64,000 bases of DNA from Flavobacterium circumlabens. GTDB lineage: Bacteria; Bacteroidota; Bacteroidia; Flavobacteriales; Flavobacteriaceae. Each line of letters opens with the position of its first letter. The stretch's first letter is position 1. The DNA lies in the NCBI RefSeq assembly GCF_004345565.1, contig NZ_SLWA01000001.1, positions 95,892 through 159,891 on the forward strand, written 5' to 3'. Below the pieces are notes generated by a model. The model saw only the letters and a list, made by a program, of their open reading frames with translations. It had not been told where the DNA came from and did no database searches. The position numbers were made by a program, and so were the translations under genes. Below are positions 57,923 through 64,000 of this stretch, piece after piece.

Positions 57923-58679
57923 AATTGGTGATAAAACCTTAACCTCACGCCTGTTTTTAGGAACCGGAAAGTTTGGTTCTAATTTAGAAATGGAAGAAGC
58001 AATTTTGGCTTCTCAAAGCGAATTGGTAACGGTTGCCTTAAAACGAATTGATTTAGAAACCGAAACGGATGCTATTTTAGCACATTTGAAACATCTGGGA
58101 ATTAATCTGTTACCCAACACATCGGGCGCAAGAAACGCCAAAGAAGCCATTTTTGCCGCTCAATTAGCCCGCGAAGCATTAGAAACAAACTGGTTGAAAC
58201 TTGAAATACATCCGGATCCCAAATACCTCATGCCGGATGCAATTGAAACTTTAAAAGCAACAGAAGAATTAGCAAAACTAGGTTTCATTGTTCTTCCCTA
58301 CATTCATGCCGATCCTGTTTTGTGCAAACATTTAGAAAACGCCGGAACTGCAGCCGTAATGCCTTTAGGGTCTCCAATTGGCAGTAATAAAGGACTCAAA
58401 ACTATCGATTTCCTCGAAATAATCATCGAGCAAAGCAATGTTCCTGTCATTATTGATGCGGGAATTGGCTCTCCGTCTGATGCTGCAAAAGCAATGGAAT
58501 TAGGTGCTGATGCTGTTTTGGTCAATACAGCAATTGCTGTCGCCGGAAATCCGAAGTTAATGGCGGAAGCTTTTAAAGAAGCTGTAATCGCCGGGAGAAA
58601 GGCTTTTGAGGCTAAACTTGCAAATCAACAAAATCATGCCATTGCTTCTAGTCCTTTGACGTCTTTTTTATATGACTGA
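57903..58679 (+). CDS. thiG: Thiazole synthase
   Basis: 258 residues. Forms the thiazole ring from DXP, ThiS-thiocarboxylate and dehydroglycine. [73 protein letters not shown]. In relatives thiH normally follows directly; here about 570 bp with a GxxExxY gene intervene. Confidence 0.97.
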   Translation: MQTSSFKIGDKTLTSRLFLGTGKFGSNLEMEEAILASQSELVTVALKRIDLETETDAILAHLKHLGINLLPNTSGARNAKEAIFAAQLAREALETNWLKLEIHPDPKYLMPDAIETLKATEELAKLGFIVLPYIHADPVLCKHLENAGTAAVMPLGSPIGSNKGLKTIDFLEIIIEQSNVPVIIDAGIGSPSDAAKAMELGADAVLVNTAIAVAGNPKLMAEAFKEAVIAGRKAFEAKLANQQNHAIASSPLTSFLYD

Positions 58680-58690
58680 TTTTTGGTCTC

Positions 58691-58765
58691 TCTCGTAGAT
58701 TTGGCAGATTGCGCAGATTATTTTTGACACGTTTAAATTCAAATAAATCTGCCAAATCTGCGAGA
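58691..58765. repeat. Inverted repeat at left edge of the GxxExxY cassette
   Basis: TCTCGTAGATTTGGCAGATT (58691-58710) is the reverse complement, with one mismatch, of AATCTGCCAAATCTGCGAGA (58746-58765), separated by 35 bp. It begins 12 bp after the thiG stop. Confidence 0.85.
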
Positions 58766-58768
58766 AAA
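58746..58768 (+). repeat. 23-bp direct repeat, left copy
   Basis: Begins AATCTGCCAAATCTGCGAGA and continues AAA. Identical to 59216-59238; the two copies are 470 bp apart and enclose the GxxExxY gene. Confidence 0.9.
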
Positions 58769-58799
58769 CATTTTCAAATAAAAAAGTAAGAAATTTCGT

Positions 58800-58807
58800 T
58801 ATATTTG
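58800..58807 (+). promoter_or_regulatory. -7 box for the GxxExxY gene
   Basis: TATATTTG, a perfect TAnnTTTG match 23 bp before the ATG. Together with the flanking repeats it suggests the gene is an independent unit. Confidence 0.55.
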
Positions 58808-58830
58808 ATTTAAAAATTCAAATCATAATT

Positions 58831-59208
58831 ATGTCAGAAAATGAAATTTCATATAAAGTAAGAGGAGCTATTTTTACAGTATACAACACATTAGGCCCTG
58901 GACTATTAGAATCAGTTTACGAAAACGCTCTATATTATCAATTAAATAAAGATGGATTAAGCACAACTAAACAAATTAATTTACCCGTTAGATATGCTGA
59001 TGTAGAATTAGATATTAGCTTCCGATTGGATTTACTAGTTGAGAACAAAGTAATTGTTGAGTTGAAATCAGTTGAAGAATTAAAATCTCTTCATTTTAAA
59101 CAATTAAATACTTATTTAAAACTAACAAATAAAAAATTGGGATTATTAGTCAATTTTAATTGTATCAATATTCTAGACAATAAACATCGAGTAGTAAACA
59201 AAATTTAA
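58831..59208 (+). CDS. GxxExxY family protein (PD-(D/E)XK nuclease-like)
   Basis: 125 residues, full length for the family. The signature is G24-LL-E27-SV-Y30 (LGPGLLESVYENAL). The core has a PD-(D/E)XK-like triad: Asp67 (FRLDLLV), Glu77 and Lys79 (IVELKS), plus the typical QLNTYLKLTNKKLGLLVNFN. Function unknown; nuclease activity is predicted from the fold only. It sits between thiG and thiH but has no link to thiamine. Flanked by a 23-bp direct repeat and an inverted repeat, with its own -7 box, so it looks like a late insertion. Confidence 0.88.
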   Translation: MSENEISYKVRGAIFTVYNTLGPGLLESVYENALYYQLNKDGLSTTKQINLPVRYADVELDISFRLDLLVENKVIVELKSVEELKSLHFKQLNTYLKLTNKKLGLLVNFNCINILDNKHRVVNKI

Positions 59209-59215
59209 TCTGCTC

Positions 59216-59238
59216 AATCTGCCAAATCTGCGAGAAAA
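59216..59238 (+). repeat. 23-bp direct repeat, right copy
   Basis: Same 23 bp as 58746-58768, starting 8 bp after the GxxExxY stop and ending 13 bp before thiH. Confidence 0.9.
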
Positions 59239-59251
59239 AAAAACAAGCCCA

Positions 59252-60379
59252 ATGAAAACATTTAAATCGGTTTTTGGCCAGTATGACTGGGATTCCATTC
59301 AATCTAAAATATATCAAACCTCATCAAAAGAGGTAGAACTTTCTTTGGCAAAAAACAAACGGAATCTGGATGATTTTTTAGCTTTGATTTCACCCGCGGC
59401 ACAACCTTATCTGGAACGAATGGCCCAAGAGTGCCACGAGCTGACGAAGAAACGCTTTGGTAAAACAATTCAGATGTATGCGCCTTTGTATTTAAGCAAT
59501 GAATGCCAGAACATCTGTACCTATTGTGGCTTTAGTCTCGATAATAAAATCAAGCGAAAAACGCTCTCTGACGAAGAAATTAAGCTGGAAACCCAAGCTT
59601 TAAAAGCAGCGGGTTTTGACCATGTTTTACTGGTTACGGGCGAGGCTAACTATACCGTTAATATTAATTATTTCCTGAATGCAATTGCCCAGATCAAAGA
59701 ACAATTTTCGATTATTTCGGCAGAAGTTCAGCCCCTTTCAACAGAAGAATACGAGCGTCTGCATGAAGCGGGTGTTTATTCGATTTTGGTTTATCAGGAA
59801 ACCTATCATCAGGAAGTGTATAAAAAGTACCATACCAAAGGCAAAAAATCAAATTTTGATTTTCGTCTGGAAACTCCCGACAGAATAGGAACCGCTGGGA
59901 TTCACAAAATGGGCTTGGGTGTTTTGTTAGGGCTGGAAGACTGGCGAACGGATAGTTTTTTTAATGCCTTACATATCGACTACCTTCAGAAGAAATACTG
60001 GCAAACCAAATATTCCGTTTCATTTCCGAGATTACGTCCCGCCGAAGGCATTATCGAACCTAATTTTATTATGGATGATAAAGATTTAACACAGCTGATC
60101 TGTGCGTACCGTTTGTGGAATGAAGATCTGGAGATTTCAATTTCTACACGTGAAAACGAAAAATTCAGAAATAATATTATTCCGATTGGGACAACGAGTA
60201 TGAGTGCCGGTTCTAAAACGAATCCGGGTGGTTATGTAGTTGATCCGCAATCACTGGAACAATTTGAAATCAGTGATGAACGTTCCGCCAAAGAAATCGC
60301 GGAAATCATCAAAAATTCCGGTTACGAACCCGTCTGGAAAGATTGGGACCGAACATTTAATCCCTCTATCAAAATTTAG
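59252..60379 (+). CDS. thiH: 2-iminoacetate synthase ThiH
   Basis: 375 residues. Radical SAM enzyme that cleaves tyrosine to dehydroglycine for ThiG. The cluster motif is CX3CX2C in NECQNICTYCGFS. Conserved LVTGEANYTV, HKMGLGVLLGLEDWRTD, and C-terminal TTSMSAGSKTNPGGY. Use of ThiH implies the anaerobic-type thiazole route instead of glycine oxidase ThiO. Confidence 0.96.
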   Translation: MKTFKSVFGQYDWDSIQSKIYQTSSKEVELSLAKNKRNLDDFLALISPAAQPYLERMAQECHELTKKRFGKTIQMYAPLYLSNECQNICTYCGFSLDNKIKRKTLSDEEIKLETQALKAAGFDHVLLVTGEANYTVNINYFLNAIAQIKEQFSIISAEVQPLSTEEYERLHEAGVYSILVYQETYHQEVYKKYHTKGKKSNFDFRLETPDRIGTAGIHKMGLGVLLGLEDWRTDSFFNALHIDYLQKKYWQTKYSVSFPRLRPAEGIIEPNFIMDDKDLTQLICAYRLWNEDLEISISTRENEKFRNNIIPIGTTSMSAGSKTNPGGYVVDPQSLEQFEISDERSAKEIAEIIKNSGYEPVWKDWDRTFNPSIKI

Positions 60380-60439
60380 ATACATCTAACTTTTCACATT
60401 TCACATCTCACTTTTCACAACCCCACATTTCCCTTTAAA

Positions 60440-61150
60440 ATGAGCATTATACAAGAATTTTTACGCTACAACAGACAAACTATACTTCCTGAAATTGGAG
60501 ATGAAGGACAGGGCAAAATCAAAAAAGCAAGAGTATTGGTTATTGGTGCGGGCGGATTGGGCTGTCCGGTTTTACAATATTTATCAACCGCAGGAGTCGG
60601 AACAATAGGTATCGTAGATTTTGACACCATCGAAATTCATAATCTTCACCGTCAGATTTTATATACCGAAAATGAGATTGGTCTGCCCAAAGCTTCGACT
60701 GCCAAAAAAGTGTTGGAGAAACTAAATCCGTTAATTCAGGTTATCGCTATTGAAGAGAAAATAACTCCGGAAAACGCCTCTGAGCTTATTCAGTATTATG
60801 ACATTATTATTGATGGTTCCGATAATTTCAAAACCCGTTATTTAGTGAACGATACTTGTGTTAGTTTAAAGAAAACACTGGTATACGGAAGCATTTTAAA
60901 ATTTGAAGGACAACTTGCTGTTTTCAATCATAACGGAAGCAAAAATTTACGTGATTTGTTTCCTGAAATGCCCGATCCCAAAGATGTTTCAAATTGTAAT
61001 ATGAACGGAGTTCTGGGAACTTTACCTGGAATTATCGGTACTATGATGGCACACGAAACTTTAAAAGTAATCCTGGAATTACCTTCTTTAAAAAATGAAT
61101 TGGTACTTTTTAATACCTTAAACTGGAGTTTTACCAAATTGAATTTCTAA
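60440..61150 (+). CDS. thiF: ThiF/MoeB-family adenylyltransferase
   Basis: 236 residues. Adenylates the C-terminal Gly of ThiS. NRQTILPEIGDEGQGKIKKARVLVIGAGGLGCPVLQYLSTAG (ATP site), then IDGSDNFKTRYLVNDTC. The usual paired zinc-binding CXXC motifs are not seen (only one Cys at SNCNMNGVLG), and it ends shortly after NTLNWSFTKLNF. Probably a compact form without zinc. Last thi gene; its stop overlaps the convergent MOSC gene by 4 bp. Confidence 0.9.
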   Translation: MSIIQEFLRYNRQTILPEIGDEGQGKIKKARVLVIGAGGLGCPVLQYLSTAGVGTIGIVDFDTIEIHNLHRQILYTENEIGLPKASTAKKVLEKLNPLIQVIAIEEKITPENASELIQYYDIIIDGSDNFKTRYLVNDTCVSLKKTLVYGSILKFEGQLAVFNHNGSKNLRDLFPEMPDPKDVSNCNMNGVLGTLPGIIGTMMAHETLKVILELPSLKNELVLFNTLNWSFTKLNF

Positions 61151-61941
61151 AAAACAATTGGATCACCAACCCTTATAATTCCTGAATTTAAACTTACAAT
61201 ATTAGTTCCGAAGAAAACTGAATTTTCTACTTTTCTATATGTGCTTAAAGTTTTTAAAGGTTCCTTTTTCAGATTTCCATTCTGCGGATCGTTATTGACC
61301 ATAATACATCTTCCGCAGGGTTTTACATTTTTAAATTGAACTTCTCCGATTTTAAAAGTATCAAAGTCATCTTCTTCATGAGCCTTTTTCGATGTGATGA
61401 CAATGTTCGGGCGAAATCTTAAAACAGTGATTTTATCTTTTAATTTTTCATTTAAAAAATCCAGGCTTTCTGATCCCACCAATAAATAAGGATAGCCATC
61501 CGCAAGGCTAACGTTGAAGATTTCTTTGAGCCTTGAGCTTTCATGTTTACGGCCTCCAATTTTCATGATTTTGACCAACTTACACTCAAAACCTAAATGT
61601 TTGCTAAACCATTCTGAAGTTGTTTTATTCACTTCAACAACTTCGCTTTTATCCTCCCAGACCGTCGTTTCGATTGGAATGCTTAAATGCTCGTCTATTG
61701 AAAATTCATGTTTATGGTCCCGAAAAACAATGCTGATTTTTCCATCTGAAATCTGCGGATAAAACTGGCTCATGATCCGGTGTTCCCGTTGTGTTATCAT
61801 TTGATTTTCAGCATCAAGTAACATCCATCTTCGATCGTTTTCGAAACCCATTTCTTCTGCCAGAGCTTCCTGGCAGCTAATTCCGGCCAGGCTTTTTACC
61901 GGATAAATATAAATTTCTTTTACCACATGAATTGTACTCAT
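61147..61941 (-). CDS. MOSC domain protein
   Basis: 264 residues from the ATG at 61941, one base after the aat stop. N-terminal MOSC_N beta-barrel (VKEIYIYPVKSLAGISCQEALAEEMGFENDRRWMLLD), C-terminal MOSC domain with NIVITSKKAHEEDDFDTFKIGEVQFKNVKPCGRCIMVN. The Cys pair CGRC would bind molybdenum cofactor, as in mARC/YcbX proteins that reduce N-hydroxylated compounds. Convergent with thiF, overlapping stop codons. Confidence 0.9.
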   Translation of the reverse strand: MSTIHVVKEIYIYPVKSLAGISCQEALAEEMGFENDRRWMLLDAENQMITQREHRIMSQFYPQISDGKISIVFRDHKHEFSIDEHLSIPIETTVWEDKSEVVEVNKTTSEWFSKHLGFECKLVKIMKIGGRKHESSRLKEIFNVSLADGYPYLLVGSESLDFLNEKLKDKITVLRFRPNIVITSKKAHEEDDFDTFKIGEVQFKNVKPCGRCIMVNNDPQNGNLKKEPLKTLSTYRKVENSVFFGTNIVSLNSGIIRVGDPIVF

Positions 61942-61942
61942 C

Positions 61943-62581
61943 TTACTCACTTTTTAAAATAGACATAAATGCTGAGCGGTCAATTTCGCAACAGCCTAAA
62001 CTTTCCAAATGCGGATTATAAACCTGACAATCCAAAAGTTTATAATTATTTTTTCTTAAATACTCAACCAAAGCAATAAAAGCTACTTTTGAGGCATTGG
62101 ATACTTTTGAGAACATACTTTCTCCGCAGAAAACATTTCCCAGATCAATTCCGTACAAACCTCCAACTAAAACTTCGTCCTGCCAAACCTCAACCGATTT
62201 TGCGATTCCGCTTTCGTGAAGCTTGCAGTATGCCTCAATCATTTCATTGGAAATCCACGTTCCGTCCTGATCGCTCCGTTTTATTTTCTGGCAATTCGAA
62301 ATCACCTCCTTGAAATTTTGATTAAAGCTAACTTTAAACTGATTTCTATTCAAAATATTCCGCATGCTTTTGGACACATTCAATTCATCCAAAAACAAAA
62401 CCATTCTGGGATCCGGTGACCACCAAAGAATGGGCTCTCCTTCGTTAAACCACGGAAAAATACCGCTTTTGTATGCTAATTGCAAACGTTCCGGACTCAA
62501 ATCGCCGCCAATAGCTAGAATTCCTTCTTCATCGGTTTCTGAAACTGGAGGAAAAAACAACTCTTTGGATAAATAATACAT
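61943..62581 (-). CDS. aat: Leucyl/phenylalanyl-tRNA--protein transferase
   Basis: 212 residues from the ATG at 62581 (MYYLSKELFFPP). The reading frame extends upstream to 62680, but its first 33 codons (CHFDRREKSH...) come from the intergenic repeat and are not protein. Attaches Leu/Phe to N-terminal Arg/Lys for N-degron proteolysis. Motifs: GGDLSPERLQLAYKSGIFPWFNEGEPILWWSPDPRMV and GGLYGIDLGNVFCGESMFS. Coupled to the MOSC gene downstream. Confidence 0.95.
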   Translation of the reverse strand: MYYLSKELFFPPVSETDEEGILAIGGDLSPERLQLAYKSGIFPWFNEGEPILWWSPDPRMVLFLDELNVSKSMRNILNRNQFKVSFNQNFKEVISNCQKIKRSDQDGTWISNEMIEAYCKLHESGIAKSVEVWQDEVLVGGLYGIDLGNVFCGESMFSKVSNASKVAFIALVEYLRKNNYKLLDCQVYNPHLESLGCCEIDRSAFMSILKSE

Positions 62582-62589
62582 TTTAAAAA

Positions 62590-62741
62590 AAATTCCAATA
62601 AAATTAAAAGGGAAGTTCCAATATTGAAATTCCAAATTCCAACTTTTATGTGATTTCTCCCTTCGGTCGAAATGACACAAACTATATGCAAAAACAAAAT
62701 TCCAAATTCCAAATACGTTATTGATTTGGAATTTGGAATTT
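62590..62741. repeat. Composite repeat: AAATTCCAA hairpins around a GTGATTTCTCC/GTCGAAATGACAC core
   Basis: Contains TGTGATTTCTCCCTTCGGTC (from 62650) continuing GAAATGACACAA, the same core as at 42290-42321. A perfect 18-bp hairpin AAATTCCAAATTCCAAAT (62697-62714)/ATTTGGAATTTGGAATTT (62724-62741) with a 9-nt loop lies between the DUF3127 gene and aat and may end transcription on the minus strand. Confidence 0.8.
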
Positions 62742-62763
62742 ATAATTTTTGTAATTTAAACTT

Positions 62764-63135
62764 TTAGAACGGCAAATCATCCGGTTCGTCGTCGTTTACG
62801 TTTGTAGCCGGAGCAAAAGCTTCTGCAGCAGGCATTGGCGGAGCTTGTGAAGGAGCTTCAGCACCTGCTCTTTCAATTCTCCAACCTTGAATACTATTGA
62901 AATATCTGGTTTCTCCTTGTGGATTAACCCATTCTCTTCCTCTTAAATTGATAGAAACTTTTACTGCCTCTCCTTGCTTATAGCTACTTAACAAATCGCA
63001 TTTATCTTGTGTAAATTCGATTAAAATATGTTGTGGATATTGTTCATCAGTAGTAACAACTAATTCTCTTTTTTTGAATGAGGCACTAACTTGTTGCTCC
63101 GGGTTAACCACTTTTACTTTTCCTGTAACTTCCAT
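62764..63135 (-). CDS. DUF3127 OB-fold protein with SSB-like acidic tail
   Basis: 123 residues. An OB-fold-like beta protein (VTGKVKVVNPEQQVSASFKKRELVV, GEAVKVSINLRGREWVNPQGETRYFNSIQGWRI) followed by an Ala/Pro-rich linker and the acidic C-terminus NDDEPDDLPF. That tip resembles the SSB tail (DDIPF) that recruits repair and replication partners. DUF3127 function is unknown; single-stranded DNA binding is inferred. Confidence 0.85.
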   Translation of the reverse strand: MEVTGKVKVVNPEQQVSASFKKRELVVTTDEQYPQHILIEFTQDKCDLLSSYKQGEAVKVSINLRGREWVNPQGETRYFNSIQGWRIERAGAEAPSQAPPMPAAEAFAPATNVNDDEPDDLPF

Positions 63136-63165
63136 CTTCGTTTATATTAATTATTGATTCTTTTC

Positions 63166-64000
63166 TTATTTTTTTGCTAAAAGCACTTTCCAGGCGGATA
63201 CAATATCATCATTGTTGAGATACTTCTTGGCCTCTAAATGTATTTTTTCCTGATCATCGGAGCTTAGAACTCCTTTGACTGAAAAATTTTCTTTCACAAA
63301 TATACTAACTTCTTCCTTTGTAGGCAAGGCCTCAATATTTCCTAGTTTTCCGAGATCATTTCCGTCAAAAACGTGACTTTCCCTGATAAAATTCGGAATC
63401 ACGTCTACTCCAACCCCTAAGGTTGTAAGTGGTTTTGGCACTTCAAAAAGTCCCAGGTTTGACCTTGAATACCAATTATTTCCCAATCTCGAAACCAAAT
63501 CAATTTTATGTTGGTCGATGGCTCCATTTTCATCCAGAACAGCCTCGTGAATGTGGATTTTTACGACTTCGCAAAGAATAAGGTTTCCAGCTCCTCCTTC
63601 GGTTCCCAACGGAATAATCTGCGTGATTTTACACTCAAATTGTACCGGAGATTCTTTTACGCGATAAGGCTTTACCAGATCTGAAGGGATTTGTGTTAAA
63701 CCTGCCTTGATAAATTCATTTACACCCTCTCCGTATTCGGTACTGGCTAAAGAAGTCTGCTGTACCAAATCATAATTAACCACATTGATTACTACTTCAC
63801 GGGTCGCTTCGGCATTGATCAGAGTATGTTTGACCGTATTGTCCCGGACGCGTCGTGCAGGCGAAAAAATCAGGATTGGCGGATTGGCACTAAACACATT
63901 AAAGAAACTGAACGGTGACAAATTCGGAATTCCTTTTGCATTAATTGTACTTGCAAAAGCAATAGGTCTCGGTCCGACGGCACTCTGCAGATAACCATGC
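63166..64000 (-). CDS. Flavin reductase-like protein (partial, 5' end outside window)
   Basis: At least 278 codons, open to the window edge. A near-internal start at 63921 is not the true one, since the frame continues upstream with GYLQSAVGPRPIAFASTINAKG, the start of the flavin reductase-like FMN-binding split barrel. Later PFSFFNVFSANPPILIFSP, TREVVINVVNYDLVQQTSLASTEYGEGVNEF and FECKITQIIPLG. The domain binds FMN; substrate unknown. 30 bp upstream of the DUF3127 gene on the same strand. Confidence 0.9.
   Translation of the reverse strand, partial: HGYLQSAVGPRPIAFASTINAKGIPNLSPFSFFNVFSANPPILIFSPARRVRDNTVKHTLINAEATREVVINVVNYDLVQQTSLASTEYGEGVNEFIKAGLTQIPSDLVKPYRVKESPVQFECKITQIIPLGTEGGAGNLILCEVVKIHIHEAVLDENGAIDQHKIDLVSRLGNNWYSRSNLGLFEVPKPLTTLGVGVDVIPNFIRESHVFDGNDLGKLGNIEALPTKEEVSIFVKENFSVKGVLSSDDQEKIHLEAKKYLNNDDIVSAWKVLLAKK

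Noticed and set aside
58831-59208. GxxExxY gene as a thiamine biosynthesis gene because of its position
   Set aside because: No thiamine-related motif; it has its own -7 box and repeat borders, so its place in the operon looks accidental.
62582-62680. N-terminal extension of Aat (33 residues)
   Set aside because: It is translated intergenic repeat; the conserved protein begins at MYYLSKELFFPP.

Overview
The window is a low-GC, densely coded chromosome segment from a Bacteroidota bacterium, almost certainly Flavobacterium or a close relative. The evidence is the TTG-N17-23-TAnnTTTG promoter pattern seen before many genes, the scarcity of Shine-Dalgarno sites, an alternative complex III plus cytochrome oxidase operon, a GT117/DUF2723 protein, a DUF3127 protein, and a large secreted HYR-repeat protein. 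There is no transposase, integrase, phage gene or CRISPR array. Nearly everything is core metabolism, with small accessory islands and several families of short intergenic palindromic repeats.

Layout. 1-2.8 kb: 5' part of a giant secreted adhesin-like gene (minus strand, runs off the left edge). 3.4-6.7 kb: ruvB, a cytochrome P450 and queG as one minus-strand operon. 6.9-18.3 kb: actABCDEF-coxBA, a respiratory operon that takes electrons from menaquinol through alternative complex III to an oxygen-reducing aa3-type oxidase. 18.5-21.6 kb: a SPOR protein, a small secreted protein, a broken HEXXH lipoprotein gene and a DUF4920 protein. 21.7-26.4 kb: rimP-nusA-infB, behind a terminator-like leader hairpin. 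26.6-29.9 kb: UspA, aldehyde dehydrogenase and an AraC regulator. 30.0-30.3 kb: two identical tandem tRNA-Gln genes. 30.5-36.2 kb: a GT117 glycosyltransferase, a polysaccharide deacetylase, a cysteine-less thioredoxin-like protein and a membrane phosphoesterase. 36.4-39.2 kb: a two-component system flanked by two paralogous secreted Lys-rich peptides. 39.4-45.5 kb: polA, a LacI regulator and two exported ferritin-like proteins. 45.7-48.7 kb: rplM-rpsI and rpsB-tsf. 48.7-53.5 kb: an M3 peptidase, a queuosine precursor transporter, a lipoprotein, a small membrane protein and tag. 53.6-61.2 kb: a TPP riboswitch and thiS-C-TenI/E-D-E-G-(GxxExxY)-H-F. 61.1-64 kb: MOSC protein, aat, DUF3127 protein and a partial flavin reductase.

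Two modules deserve most attention. (1) The two Lys-rich peptide genes each carry the same direct repeat, ATGAAGA-N4-ATGAAGA (11-bp period), exactly 10 bp from a -7 box where the -33 element would lie. An OmpR-type regulator and its histidine kinase are encoded between them, which suggests a self-contained envelope-stress circuit. (2) A GxxExxY-family PD-(D/E)XK-like gene with its own promoter sits between thiG and thiH, bounded by a perfect 23-bp direct repeat, one copy of which is also half of a 20-bp inverted repeat. It looks like an inserted repeat-associated cassette.

Starts were revised where an upstream TTG, GTG or ATG lay inside a promoter box or an intergenic repeat. No database search or folding program was run; family names come from recognised motifs and gene order.
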